Of a stretch of 64,000 bases of DNA, positions 47,081 to 59,678 are shown in pieces. A program made the position numbers and the translations under genes. The stretch's first letter is position 1. Each line of letters begins with the position of its first letter. A model generated the notes under the pieces. It saw only the letters and a program-made list of their open reading frames with translations. It was not told the origin of the DNA and did no database searches. Source of the DNA: Hemerocallis citrina (taxonomy: Eukaryota; Streptophyta; Magnoliopsida; Asparagales; Asphodelaceae); contig CM030365.1 in NCBI GenBank assembly GCA_017893485.1, positions 49,521,713 through 49,585,712 on the forward strand, given 5' to 3'.

Positions 47081-47677
47081 TGATATGGCTAAAAATGGGG
47101 TTAAATCGGAACCGTCCAAATCGGGCACGAATCTTGAAGCCCAGGGGTAAAACGGTAATTTCACCTACCAATGGGTCTGAAGCGGGTACTGGTTCTCCTC
47201 CTCGAAGACCCACTAACCTGCAAACGGATCCACCTCAACTGGGTGCGGATTTCAACCCCCAGCAAACCCGGTCCAGAAGGGATAGAATTAGGGTTTCTGA
47301 TTAAATCCTAATCAACGGCCCTGATTCATATCTATCCCTTCACTGGGGATTAGGGATTACATTCCTTATCTAACCACAGGGGGATTACATTCCTAATCTG
47401 ATCCCAGCGGCGCCTATAAATACCCCCCATCCATCTCCATTAAGAGGTAATCAATCTTTTCCCAGTTTTTGCGCTCTCTCATAATCATTCCTGATTACTG
47501 ACTTGAGCGTCGGAGGGTGCGTCGCCGGGAACAACCCCGGTGTCTTGCACTTTTTGCAGGTGTACGGTAGGAGTCAGCGTCAAACCCCGACGGAACAGGT
47601 AACAGGTTTGCTATTCAGTTTTCCTAAGAATCCACAAATATTATCTGTTTGCCCCCACACCAGATTTAGCGGCAACA
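47081..47677 (+). repeat. Element B 5' LTR
   Basis: 597 bp, starting TGATATGGCTAAAAATGGGG and ending TTAGCGGCAACA. A TATA-like 'cctataaatacc' is at about 47,413-47,424. Confidence 0.93.
47413..47424 (+). promoter_or_regulatory. Element B LTR TATA box
   Basis: CCTATAAATACC in the LTR, repeated at about 60,012-60,023 in the 3' LTR. It is the probable core promoter for the genomic RNA. Confidence 0.6.
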
Positions 47678-47679
47678 GA

Positions 47680-47695
47680 TTGGCACCGTCTGTGG
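47680..47695 (+). promoter_or_regulatory. Element B primer binding site
   Basis: TTGGCACCGTCTGTGG starts two bases after the 5' LTR. The primer tRNA cannot be named with confidence from this alone. Confidence 0.75.
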
Positions 47696-47749
47696 AAAAC
47701 TAACGAATAACAACCTCCCCTCTTCCCGTTGGTCAGATCTTCTCCAGCC

Positions 47750-50700
47750 ATGCCTCCTAGGAAAGTCAGATCCAGAGGGTCCAACCGAGGACCCAACCCC
47801 GATCAGCAACAGGAAGTTCCCCTCAGCCCGCTCAACAGCAGGGGCAACTTCTTCCTCAAGCGAAGGACCCACTCCAACAGGACCAGCCCGCTCCTCAGAA
47901 CCAACAACCTCCTAAGGGTCCCAATCTGCAGAAACAGCCCCTCCATCCGGACCACGTCTCCATCCACAACGCCTCTTCGGACTCTATGGCCTCCCATCAT
48001 CCCTGAGCTTCCGATCTCCGCAACATCGTCCTCAATCGGCAGAAGGATGAGGATCTTCGCCGCCGTCTGGATGAAAAGCGTACCCGAGAGGGAATCTCCC
48101 GCCAACACCGTCCGGATGAGCGATCTCCCCACCGCCGAGAATACAGAAGGTCCCCTACCCGAAGGGGACGGAGAGAGTCCCCCGAGCATTACAGAAGAAG
48201 GCCACACTCCCCTGCAGGTCGGCAACAGCCTAGGAACGATGAGGCACCCATCACCCGTGCCGAGTTCCAGCAGTTCCAAGCGACCATCCTACAAGCTCTC
48301 AATCTCCGTCCTAACACCAATGCTCCAAAAATCCCCTCTCCTCCTCCGGTCCAAAGTCCTCGCCGATGGTCCCCAACTCCTCCCGCACCTAGCAACTCCC
48401 GGCATATGCCAAGTCCTCATCGCTCCAGGAGCTACCGACATCGTAGCCCCCGCTCTCCCTCGTACGAAGACGAGTCTAGAGGCTCGACTGATTACCGTCG
48501 AAGGGACGACGCTGTCTACTGCCGCCTCCAAGAGATGGAGAGGCGCTTGGGTCAGTTAGACCGAGAAGAAGAGCTCAGAGGAAGGACCCTTCGTCCTAGT
48601 CGACCTCCTTTTTCCCGAACCATAATGGATGCACCCGTACCAATCAGCTTCAAGCCTCCTCAATTTGAGACCTATTCCGGGGAGACTGACCCCGTCGATC
48701 ACATCGAAAGCTTCAAGACCCTCATGCTCATCCATCAAGCTTCCGATGCCTTGCTCTGCAAAACCTTCCCCGCAACTCTCAAGGGCCCGGCTCGAGAATG
48801 GTACTCTCGCCTCGCCCCTTCCTCAATATTCTCCTTCGAGCAGTTTGAGACTCTCTTCGTCACCCACTTCGTGAGTAGCCGCAGAACTGAGAAGACCAGC
48901 ATCTCGCTACTCTACCTCCACCAGAAGAAGGGTGAGAAGCTAAAAGACCATGTGAAAAGGTTCACAGCTGAGGCCAGGTCCATAGCATCCTTCGACCAGT
49001 CGGTCGCTGCAGCAGCATTTCAGTCCAATGTCCTCAATTCTAGCCTCTGCTCCTCCCTCGTCAAAAAACCCCCACAGAACTTCTCAGACCTTCTCCTCCG
49101 GAGTGAAAAGTATATTCGGGCCGAAGAAGCTGAGCATCGCCCCAACTTGGAGGGGTCTTCCTCCGGGTCTAAGAGAAAGGGAACAGAAGAGGAGGGAGCC
49201 AAGATGCTCCAGAAGGATAATGCTGGCCAGCGCCGACCTCCCCCCAGGTTCGAGAAATTCACTCCTCTCACCACCAATGTCTCTACCATTCTAATGGAAG
49301 TTGAGAAGGAAGGGGTCATACCTCCTGCTCCGAGGATGAACACCCCTGCCAAGAAGAGGGATAAAGAGAAGTGGTGCCGTTATCACCGGGACCATGGCCA
49401 CGACACCAATGATTGTCAGGCCTTGAAGAATGAGATAGAAGCCCTCATCCAGAGGGGGCAGCTGACCAGGTTCGTGAGAAAGGACCGAGCCGAACTTCCT
49501 CCCCCGCCTCGGGGGGCTAATAAGCGTCCAGAACGCGATGAAACGCCCGACTACGAGGAGGAGCGTGTCCTGCACCTCATTCATGGGGGCCCAATGGGGG
49601 GCTCCTCAAACTCCTCTCGAAAAGCGTTCATTAAGGAAGTCAATTCGGTTCGCGCCACTCCTCCTCCTAAAGGCCTCGGAGTTCCCGTCACATTCTCAGA
49701 CGAAGATCTTGAAGGTGTCCGCACCCCCCATTGTGACGCACTCGTTATCAACCTCCACATGGCAAACTTCAAAGTGGAGAGGATCCTAGTGGACAATGGC
49801 AGCTCCGTTAACATCCTCTTCCTCGCCGCTTTTAAAGGTCTAAAGCTCTCCCGAGACAGACTCAAGCCCGCCCGCTACACGCTCCATGGGTTCACGGGAG
49901 TGCCAGTGACTATTGAAGGGGTGATCACCCTCGATGTAACCGCTGGCAAAACTCCTACTACCCGAACGGAGCCGATGGACTTCATGGTCGTAGATATTCC
50001 TGTAGCCTACAACGTCATTTTGGGTCAGCTCGGCCTTGCTGCCCTTGAAGCCGTCCCCTCTGCCTATCACCTCAAAATGAAGTTTCCCACTCGGGCCGGA
50101 GTAGGGGAAGTAAAAGGCAATCAGGAAACGGCCTGCAAGTGCTACATGACCTCTACCCTCAGTCCCGTCCTCTCCTTAGAAACTCTGGAAATCCCCCAAG
50201 ATGCTGCCCGACCGACGTCCGAGCCGGTGGATGAATTGGAGGAAGTGCTCTTCTCAGAGCAAGATCCAATTCAAAAGTTCTTTGTTAGCAAGACCCTCCC
50301 ATCCGCCCTATGCTCGGACTTAGTCCAGTGCATCCGAAGGAACAAGGACCTCTTTGCTTGGTCAGCCGCTGACATGCCCGGAATTTCCGAAGAGCTCTTG
50401 GTCAACCACCTCAGCGTTGTTCCGGGGTCCAAACCGGCTCAACAGAAGAGGCGCAAGTTCGCCCCCGAGCGCCAGCTAGCTATAAAAGAGGAGGTGGACA
50501 AGCTCTTTAAGTCCCGGTTCATACAAGAGGTGAACTATCCTGAGTGGTTGTCGAATGTAGTAATGGTGAAGAAGTCCAATGGGACTTGGAGGATTTGCAT
50601 CGATTTTACCGATCTCAACAAGGCTTGCCCCAAGGATCCCTTCCCTCTTCCGAGTATTGACACTCTGATCGATGCCACCTCAGGACATGAGCTCCTCAGC

Positions 50701-53480
50701 TTCATGGATGCCTTCTCAGGCTACAACCAGATTCGGATGTTCCCTCCGGATATCCCGAAGACCTCATTCGTGACCGACCAGGGCCTCTACTGCTACAGGG
50801 TTATGCCCTTCGGTTTGAAGAATGCGGGCGCAATGTATCAACTCCTCGTCAACAAGGTTTTCCAAGCTCAAATCGGCCGGAATATGGAGGTGTATGTTGA
50901 CGACATGCTTGTAAAAAGCATCCGAGGAGCCGATCATGTGACTGACCTACAGGAGGCGTTCGATGTTCTGAGAAAGCACAACATGAGACTCAATCCGAAC
51001 AAGTGTGCGTTCGGTGTCTCGTCAGGAAAGTTCCTCGGCTTCATGGTCAGCCAACGAGGAATTAAAGCAAACTCTGAGAAAATCAAGGCCATATTAGACA
51101 TGGCCCCTCCCAAGAATGTTAAGGAAGTTCAGAGGCTAACAGGCCGCCTAGCCGCCATAGGGCGTTTTCTCTCGAAGTCCGGGGAGAAATGCCTCCCCTT
51201 CTTCAAGGCCCTCAGGGGGGCTAAAGGTTTCGAATGGGGTCAGCAGCAACAGGAGTCGTTCGAACAGCTTAAGGCTTACCTCGTCAACCCTCCTCTCCTC
51301 AGCAAGCCCATTCCTGGTGAACCCCTTTACCTCTACCTGGCAGCCTCGGAGGAGACCCTCAGCGCTATTTTAGTAAGGGAAGAAGACCGGGCTCAAAAGC
51401 CCATCTACTATGTGAGCAAAGTACTTCGGGATGTCGAGCTCCGCTATCCGAAGATAGAAAAGATGGCTTATGCCCTGGTGATGGCCGCGAGAAAGCTTCG
51501 CCCATATTTTCAGTTCCATTCGGTGGTCGTTCTTAACGACCAACCGCTGAAGCAAGTGCTCCACAAGCCGGAGACATCCGGTCGTCTTATGAAGTGGTCT
51601 ATCGAGCTGAGCCAGCATGATATAACTTACCAGCCTCGGACCACGATCAAGGCTCAGGCCTTAGCAGAATTCATAGTTGAAAGTACCGTCCCCGAGTTCA
51701 GCCAAGCAATGAAGGGACCACCTGTCTGGTCGGTTTATGTGGACGGATCCTCTTGCAATGAGGGAAGCGGAGCCTGGGGTCATTCTGGCAGGCCCAGATG
51801 ACTTCATCCTCCAATACTCCCTCCGTATCAACTTCAAGGCCTCGAACAACGAAGCAGAATACGAGGCACTCATAGCCAGCCTTGGAATGGCTCGCAATGC
51901 AGGGGCGCAATGCCTCCGGATATTTAGCGACTCTCAGCTAGTCGTAAATCAGGTCCTCGGCGAATATGAAGCACGTGATGATAGGATGGTTAAATACTTA
52001 GCCAAGGTCAAGAGCCTCATGGCACTGTTTGAAGAAGCCCTCATCCAACGAATACCTCGGGAAGAAAATGCTCAGGCCGACGACCTCTCCAAACTAGCCT
52101 CTTCCTCCCTTCAAGGTCTCGAGCAGACCGTCTTGATAGAGGTCCTTCTGAAGCCAAGTATAGAGGACGAAACTTCCGACTCTATGGAGTCGCTGCCTAT
52201 CCTGCTAGAAGATAACTGGATGAAACCCCTCGTTGAATTCTTGAGGTACGGGCTCCTCCCCGAAGATCCTAAGGAAGCTCGAAGAGTGAGAACTCGAGCC
52301 GAGCATTACACACTAATCAGAGGCATCCTATATAAACTCTCCTTCACACAGGTAGACGGCCGGCCTTACCTGAGATGCCTCTCCCCCGAGCAGGCCGACT
52401 ACGCCCTACAAGAACTTCATGAGGGCATCGGCGGGGCACATTCGGGATCCAGATCCTTAGCCCGCAAAGTGTTGAATTACGGATATTTCTGGCCCACTCT
52501 CCTACGAGACGCCGAACGACATGTACGGCAATGCAGCTCCTGTCAGAAGTACTCCGACATCCGACACTTCCCACAAGTGCCACTAACTTCCCTATCAAGT
52601 CCAATCCCTTTCGCCATGTGGGGGATGGATTTACTAGGGCCATTTCTGTCGGCTCCCGGTCAGTTCAAATTCTTAGTCGTGGCCATCGACTACTTCTCAA
52701 AATGGATAGAGGCCGAGCCCTTGGCCACGATCACTGAGAACAAGGTCATTCAGTTCTTTTGGAAGAATGTCATCTGCCGATTCGGGGTCCCTCTGGTCCT
52801 CATAACAGATAATGGAACCCAATTCACGGGGGCTGCCTTCCAAGCTCTATGTAAAGACCTCGCCATCCAACACCGATTCTCCTCCGTGTCCCATCCCCAA
52901 TCGAATGGCCAAGTCGAGAATGCTAACCGACAGATCCTCTCGGCATCAAGAAGAGGTTGGACAAATGTTCCAAAGGCTTGTGGGTCGATCAACTCCCCAA
53001 CGTGCTGTGGAACTACCGCACCACAAAACGGACCCCCACAGGCGAGTCCCCATTCAACCTCACCTATGGGTCCGAACTATGATCCCCCTGGAGGTTGGAA
53101 TACCTTCTCCCCGGCTAATGGCTTATGAAGAAGAGCAAAATGCCAGAGAGCTCCGAGCAAGTCTAGACCTTATTGACGAGATCCGAGAAAGAGCTGCCGT
53201 TCGACAACAAAGCTACCGAAGAAGGATCGAGTTGGCATACAATAAGAAAGTCCGTCCTACCAACCTCAAAGAGGGGGACCTGGTCCTCAGAAAGTTAGCC
53301 ATCTCTTTCCCCGGTCAGAAGAGCAAGCTAGCTCCAAATTGGGAGGGACCCTACAAGATCGCCAAAGTCATTCGGCCCGGCACCTACAGACTAGAAGACC
53401 TTGAAGGCAGGGAGATCCCCAAGACCTGGAATGCCGACCATCTCCTGAAATACCAAGAGAGAGCACCAACGCCTCTCTAA
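47750..53480 (+). pseudogene. Element B gag-pol polyprotein, frameshifted
   Basis: The start is at 47,750 (MPPRKVRSRGS). A one-base shift near 47,820 and an in-frame TGA at 48,004 separate it from the main frame, which is open from 48,007 to 51,801. Domains: Arg/Ser/Pro-rich leader; Gag (about 48,620-49,120; LKGPAREWYSRLAP); zinc-knuckle-like CRYHRDHGHDTNDC (about 49,374-49,415); protease VDNGSSVNILFL (about 49,791); RT with DAFSGYNQIRMFPPD and YVDDMLVK (50,893); RNase H (51,300-51,690); archaeal-type second RNase H (51,735-52,110). Integrase carries HEGIGGAH, CSSCQK, WGMDLLGPF, ITDNGTQF and SNGQVENANR (52,420-52,930), then a tail ending 53,480. Further frameshifts lie near 51,775, 52,940 and 53,085. 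Confidence 0.92.
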
Positions 53481-53654
53481 GTATTCTGGGATGTCGAACC
53501 GTTCCTCTCCTATTACTTGTTTTGCTTTTCTTTTATTTTCTCTCTTGTAATAACGGCTCACAACTTTAGAAGTAGCCAACTATTAGTCATTAATAAAGAA
53601 AGCTTTTTCATATTCTACTATTGTTTACATCTCTCTGCTTTTACTCTTCACTCT

Positions 53655-54030
53655 AACGATGGTTCGGAGTCCAACACTTGGCTCGATTCTACTTCGCAAG
53701 TTCGCTCCTAAGCAAACTAGAAGTAGTTCGCCATTCGGAATTGCTCCCACAACCGTTGAACAACCCTAACGATGGTTCGGAGTCCAACACTTGACTCGAT
53801 TCTACTTCGCAAGTTCGCTCCTAAGCAAGCTAGAAGTAGTTCGCCATTCGGAATTGCTTCCACAACCGTTGAACAACTTTAACGATGGTTCGGAGTCCAA
53901 CACTTGGCTCGATTCTACTTCGCAAGTTCGCTCCTAAGCAAACTAGAAGTAGTTCGCCATTCGGAATTGCTCCCACAACCGTCGAACTACTCTAACGATG
54001 GTTCGGAGTCCAACACTTGGCTCGACCGCG
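53655..54030 (+). repeat. Minisatellite of element B between pol and the antisense genes
   Basis: Three complete units of 113 bp and a partial fourth carry TTCGGAGTCCAACACTTGGC, CTACTTCGCAAGTTCGCTCC and GCCATTCGGAATTGCTCCCA. These are the reverse complement of the element A words, as expected from the opposite orientation. Confidence 0.9.
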
Positions 54031-54406
54031 CTCCGCGAGCTCACTGTTAAGCGAAGCTCGACTCATCTCGCAAGTTCGCGAGATTAAGTGACCGAAGCAC
54101 AGTTCGGCACCACTGCCCGAACACTCATGTCGCCGATCCCCAAATGAGCAAAAGGCCAGCTCAGGGACCTCGGCACGATGAACACAGTCACAAACAAAAC
54201 AACTACACAGAGCTACAAAGAACATGCAAGTCTAAGAAAGAAATATTATTAAGAATTGGGACGCAGTACAAGGCGGCTCTTCCATACAACAAGATTACAA
54301 GGCGTTAAAGAGCAAAAGTTACAATGCCGACTTGTGGCACTTAGGCTAAATACAAACAAGATCTTCAACGCCTCCGTGGCACAGGGATGTTCCGCTTCAA
54401 GGACAC

Positions 54407-55285
54407 TCAAGGGCGACGGCGTTTACCTCCAGAACTCGACCCCAAACCAACGAATTGAGACGTGTCCTTGGCGCTGCTCCTAACAGCCGCTCCGACGGAC
54501 GCTCCGCTCGATGAAATGGCGACAGCACTTTGTGCGTCCCCGGGACTAGGTTGGCCGATGGGCGAACGAGTCGCGAGCTCATAAAACGAAATGCCACGCT
54601 CGCTCTCCGCACGAGTACACGAAGTGCTCCTGACGTTGATTGGCCCCGAATGCGGTTTGAGGCGAGCCACCTCCGCCTCCAGCTCTAAGATCCGCTCCCT
54701 CAGTGAGTCGTCTTTTACATTGACCTCGAAGCGAGGGGGTATTGCGGAGTTCGGCACGCCAGAGCGACTGGCGATAAGACGGCGGAGATGAGTGACTTCG
54801 ATGCTCTTGTCCATCGTGGCTCGCTTCAGCGCGTCGACCTCGGCCGTCAGTTCGTCACGCTCGCTCGTCAGTTTGGCCACCTCGGCCGTCAGTCCCTCTC
54901 CCTTCGTCTGAAGCTCCATCTCTACTATTTGCAGGTGACGAATCTCAGAAAGCAGATCGTCCCTCTCCACTGTTGTTTTTGATAAAGTGTGGCGGATGCA
55001 CTTGATCCGAAGGCCATAGCTAAAGGCGGTTGTCGAACCATCATCCTCTCCTAAGGGGGCCATCTCGGCGATCCTACTCTCCAAACGCCGAATCTCGATG
55101 TCTTGCCTACCCAGGATGAGTTGTAAGTGGTTCTACTCACTTTCGGCTCGGTGCAATCCCAGCTCGACTTCATAGAGCCGCTCTCGGCACCTCGCCAAGC
55201 ACAGCCTCGTCGCCCCTAAGCCAACCTCGGTCTGAGCATTGTCATCCAAGCGAGTGGGCTCAACGGCTTGAGTCACCACCACAAG
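54407..55285 (-). pseudogene. Antisense gene 2 / terminal exon of element B (coiled coil)
   Basis: After an acceptor-like TTTTCAG (plus 55,286-55,292) the minus frame reads LVVVTQAVEPTRLDDNAQTE, has one stop near 55,133, and is then open from the methionine at 55,084 to 54,407. It is a long coiled coil (SEIRHLQIVEMELQTKGEGL, KSIEVTHLRRLIASR, LRERILELEAEVARLKP) with a Ser/Arg/Ala-rich tail ending SGGKRRRP, a possible nuclear localisation signal. Element A has the homologous region at 32,396-33,815, which supports a real coding history. Its function is unknown. Confidence 0.6.
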
Positions 55286-55464
55286 CTGAAAAGAAGTCGA
55301 GACAAACAACAAATTTTTAAACACATTGCCGAAGTCCTACACTTCAAGAATTTTCAAACAAATTTTCAAGAATTGTTGGGAAAAGATAGAGACACACAGA
55401 GTCGAACCCAAAAAGATGTTTTTTCATTCATTACAAAAAGCGGTGGCCAGTCCGCGATTAGGCA

Positions 55465-57630
55465 TTACAAAAAAAAAGAGAACAGAAGAAAAGAAAAACC
55501 GAGCGGAGTCAGGGCGCGACCTCTTTCCCAGGGCGGCGAGGAGGGGTGGGGGTCGACGTCTCTGAAGGGGTCACCACCGCCAGCAAGGGTAACCACAGAC
55601 CCCGGGACCTCGGCGACGACTTCGACTTCAGCCTCGACTTCGTCCTCCCCTTCTTCTTCTTCTTCTCCCTCCGACTCAGGGTCGAAGCCTTCGATGTGGC
55701 CCGAGAACAATCTCCATCCCGAGCAGTCCACGTTAGGGTATGCCTTCGTCACCCGGGCGAGGGCTTCGACGTAGGCTTTGGCCATGTTCTGGGCAAGAAA
55801 CCCTTGTACCTTCACCAAGGTCGCGTCCTCTACCTCCTTCACAGCGACAGCTTTGGCCTCTACCGCTTCGGCCAATTGTTTGGCCGCCGCCTCCTTCTGG
55901 TGAAGAAGGTCGCCCTCCAGCTTCGCAACCTGGCCCTCGAGGTACTCGATCCTCGTCGTCTTCCCTTCGAACTCGACCCGGAGCTTGTCGAGCTCGTTCC
56001 CCATCCGAGCCTTCTCCTTCCGAGCTTGGTCGGACTCCTGTTTCAGCTCCTTCTCCAGAGCCGTCAACCTCTCTGTGAGGTGACCAAAATGGACGATGAT
56101 CTGCATCAAAGAAAAAGGTATTAAAAGAGATAGAGAAATCAGACCCAAAGAGAATCAAGGACAACAAAAATTCAGCACTTACCGAGACCGCCGAGCGAGC
56201 AATCTCGATGTCGTCGTCGCCTTCTTGCCCGCCCTCCATGGCAGCGCGATCCTTCGGCGTCGCCAAATGCTTGACCGCCTGTATACTCGCCAAGGAGTTG
56301 CCGAGGAATCCGTCATGTTTCCGAACTTGCCAGTCCGGAACATGGATCCATTTGTGCTCCTCGGTCAGGAGCTCCTCGGCCACCACCGTTAGCGGGGGCA
56401 TCGCCAACTCGAGGGCTGCGGCGATGGGGAACTCGCCGACCCCGGTTGACGCAGAGGCACCTCCATCGGCAGCGGCCGGGCTTCCGAGGGTATCCGCATC
56501 CTCGGCGACCTCCATGACCCTCGGAGGCTTGGCGGTCGGCAACTTAGTGGCCACCCTCTTGCGCTTCTTCGGCGCCTTGCTGGCGAGGCCCGCCCTCAAA
56601 GCCAACACCGCCTCGTAGTCCATCGCCTCTGCATTAAAGACAAAGTTAGTTAGCACAATACAAATCATGAAGAATGAAGTACGAAAACAAAGCACGAAAG
56701 CGTAAAAGAAGCCGCGTACTGGGATCTACGCGGCAGAGCCCTCCCCTGAACAAGACGTCCTCGGTCAGCTCCTTCCAATCATACTTCGGCCGATCAAGAA
56801 GTGTCCGAACTGCTTCTTCTTCTTCAGTGCGAAGCTTGGGCAGCGCCTTCAACCTCTTCGGCACCCCTTCCACCCAACCGGAAGGGATAAGCCAGGCCTC
56901 CGCACTCCGCACTATCAAGAACTTCTCATGCCAGTGCTTGATGGAGTCGGGGCATATAACGAGCCTACCACCATGCCTCGGAGCCAAATAGTACCGGAAC
57001 TCCGACCGGTTCCCTTGGTGAAGCCGGTAGATCGTCCGAAGTACATTCAGCTCCGGCTCGATCCCAGCGGCCTGGCAGTGAAGTACGAAGCCATTTATGA
57101 CTCCATGCGTTCGGCATAAGTTGGATGGGACTGACCCCAAACCACCTCAGAACGAAGATTGCGAACGGATGGAGAGGTAGTCGAGCCCCGGCGATAAAGG
57201 CATCGACCGGCCAGCAACACATAGTCACTGGCAGCGGCGAGTTAGCCCTAACCCCGGGACCCGGCAGCATAAGCTCGTACTCCTTCGGGATGTGGAAACA
57301 GTCCCGGATCACTCCCAGGTCTTCCTCGCAGAGGATCGACACCGTCTCATCCGCCTTGGTCGTCTCCCTCACCGCGTTCTCCTCAAAAGTCCTCCCCCTC
57401 CCGTGAACAATCCGCTCGGCGTGCTCCTCCGGAAGCTTTCCAACCCTGTGAAGTCTCGTCAGTTGCCCCGGTAATCTGTCGAACTCCCCCATACGCTTCG
57501 GCTCCTCCACGATCGAATCTTTGCCGAACACCTTCTTGCCTTTATCTGGCCGACTCGGAGTGTGGTCTTCGACGACTTCAAGAGAGGGCTCGGACCAAGA
57601 AGTCGAGTCGGAGATGGAGGGAAGAGACAT
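55465..57630 (-). pseudogene. Antisense gene 1 of element B (PF04195-like, three exons)
   Basis: Exon 1 runs from the ATG at 57,630 to 56,720 with MGEFDRLPGQLTRLHRVG, a PVDAFIAGARLPLHPF stretch, VINGFVLHCQAAGIEPEL and YYLAPRHGGRLVICP. A frameshift near 57,113 breaks it. Intron 1 is 56,719-56,629 (GTACGC...TAATGCAG). Exon 2 (56,628-56,183) carries EAMDYEAVLALRAGLASK and HVPDWQVRKHDGFLG. Intron 2 is 56,182-56,101 (GTAAGT...GATGCAG). Exon 3 (56,100-55,465) is a coiled coil (LTERLTALEKELKQESDQAR) with an acidic Glu-rich stretch. Splice sites and exon order match element A. I recall this family only as a putative gypsy-type transposon protein; no biochemical role is inferred. Confidence 0.7.
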
Positions 57631-57792
57631 ATTTATACTTCGAAAGAAACTAAGTATAAATTACCTTAAAAAGATTTGCTGTCGGAAACTTCGCCAGAAA
57701 ATGAACGAAAATCACCGGAATCACTTGCTGAGCACAAATAACCACCTGAGCAAAAGAGAGGAGAAGTGAAAAATGAGAGAGGGGGGGGTGAG

Positions 57793-57811
57793 GTTTTATA
57801 GAGAGGGGCAC
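57793..57811 (-). promoter_or_regulatory. Putative promoter of the element B antisense gene
   Basis: On the minus strand GTGCCCCTCTCTATAAAAC, with TATAAAA at plus 57,794-57,800, lies 170 bp before the ATG at 57,630. It is identical to the element A motif over these 19 bases and is followed in both by a CCACCCC-like C-rich run. Confidence 0.6.
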
Positions 57812-58082
57812 ACAAAACGAGGTTAATGGGCCCAGACTGCCGGCCCATACACACAAAACGACAAAAGCGACCCAAACCGTCGTGTTGTTCGCCACGCCAA
57901 GCCGTACATCGCATTAATTGCTGTCCCGTCTGACAGAAGCTCAGAGGTCACTGCATTAAATGAACGTCTCATCTGTCAGAGCTGTCAGAAGTTCAGAAGC
58001 CATCACATTTAATGGCTACCACGTCTGCCAGGAGCGCAGAAGCCACCAACTCCGCAGGGCGTCCTCCGCCAAAAACGACAAG

Positions 58083-59120
58083 TCTTGGACCTCGGCACCA
58101 GCTACCGAGCGTTCTTGACACCGACCATGTTACATGGAAAAGTTGGACCTCGGCACCAGCTGCCGAGCGTTCTTGACACCAACCATGTTACGTGGAAAAG
58201 TTGGACCTCGGTACCAGCTGCCGAGCGTTCTTGGCACCGACCATGTCACATGGAAAGTTGGACCTCGACACCAGCTGCCGAGCATTCTTGACACCGACCA
58301 TGTTACATGGAAAGTTGGACCTCGGCACCAGCTGCCGAGCGTTCTTGACACCGACCATGTTACATGGAAAAGTTGGACCTCGGCACCAGCTGCTGAGCGT
58401 TCTTGGCACTGACCATGTTACATGGAAAATTAGACCTCGGCACCAGTTGCCGAGCATTCTTGACACCGACCCTGTTACAGGGAAAGTTGGACCTCGGCAC
58501 CAGCTGCCGAGCGCTCTTGACACCGACCCTATTACAGGGAAAAATTGGGGTTCGGCACCAGCTGCCGAGCGCTCTTGACACCGACCCTATTACAGGGAAA
58601 AATTGGGGTTCGGCACCCGCTGCCGAGCGCTCCTGACACCGACCCTATTACAGGGAAAAATTGGGGTTCGGTACCCGCTGCCGAGCGCTCCTGACACCGA
58701 CCCTGTTACAGGGAAAAATTGGGGTTCGGCACTCACTGCCGAGCGCTCTTGACACCGACCCTATTACAGGAAAAAATTGGGGTTCGACACCAGCTGCCGA
58801 GCGCTCTTGACACCGACCCTGTTACAGGGAAAGTTGGACCACGGCACCAGCTGCCGAGCGCTCTTGATACCGACCCTGTTACAGGGAAAAATTGGGGTTC
58901 GGCACCAGCTGCCGAGCGCTCTTGACACCGACCCTGTTACATGGAAAAATTAGGGCTCGGCACCAGCTGCCGAGCGCTCTGACACCGACCCTATTACAGG
59001 GAAAAATTGGGGTTCGGCACCCTGCTGCCGAGCGCTCTTGACACCGACCCTGTTACAGGGAAAAATTGGGGTTCGGTACCAGCTGCCGAGCGCTCTTGAC
59101 ACCGACCCTGTTACATGGAA
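58083..59120. repeat. Hairpin minisatellite array of element B (18 units of about 58 bp)
   Basis: Each unit contains CTCGGCACCAGCTGCCGAG (a 7-bp stem with a 5-base loop), then CGTTCTTGACACCGACC and a second small inverted repeat. In the first units that repeat is CCATG-TTA-CATGG; in most later ones it is CCCTG-TTA-CAGGG or CCCTA-TTA-CAGGG. Linkers vary (AAAGTTGGAC or AAAAATTGGGGTT). It lies upstream of the antisense promoter and shares its core (CTCGGCA...TGCCGA, GGTGTCAAGA) with the element A array. Confidence 0.92.
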
Positions 59121-59662
59121 AAAGCTACCTCGGACCCCGCCGAACTCCGTCTCCGCACTCACGACCTAGCCAAAGTGCCTCAGCTCTTTGACAGAGGGTG
59201 CCGAACCACCTACGGACTTCGGTCTCCTCGACAGCGAGCGCACGAAGGGGTCGGTGATGTGATACAAGTATGAAGGCCGCACAACAAAGTAAAACGGCCG
59301 AGCCATTCGCCAAAAAGTTGCGAAAAAATAATTAAAAATTCGGGAAATTAAGGAAGAACTCCTGGAAAATAATTATAAAGTTGGGGAAACATTTCCTGAT
59401 CCCCAAACAAATAATTGTTACCAAGAACATACTTTTAAAACCCCCGAACGACGAATTGACACTTCGCAAAGTTAAGAGAATATTCCTGCGAGAACACCAC
59501 ATGACCATAAGAGCTCGGGAGCGATTCAGAGTTCAACCAACTTGAAAAATCACCATACTACCTCCTTCAAGATTCAAAACCTTCTATTTGGACTCCGATA
59601 CAACTCCGTTAGCCATTAAAACAGTAAAACTACTCCTCAAAAGCTGATCAAACTCAGTCTTC
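59121..59662. other. Element B, spacer between hairpin array and polypurine tract
   Basis: No gene is seen. The AT-rich part (59,320-59,450) is weakly related to 28,300-28,560 of element A in inverted orientation, consistent with conserved 3' untranslated sequence. Confidence 0.5.
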
Positions 59663-59678
59663 GGGAGTGGGGGGCTCG
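59663..59678 (+). promoter_or_regulatory. Element B polypurine tract
   Basis: GGGAGTGGGGGGCTCG lies directly before the 3' LTR start TGATATGG. Confidence 0.85.

Noticed and set aside
47803..48395. Long minus-strand frames antisense to element B gag
   Set aside because: They shadow the GC-rich Arg/Pro/Ser-rich gag leader. The genuine antisense genes lie downstream of pol and have a promoter, introns and a homologue in element A.
58083..59120. Resemblance of the array to a CRISPR locus (regular short palindromic repeats)
   Set aside because: The whole unit is repeated with no unique spacers, there are no cas genes, and the context is a plant retrotransposon.
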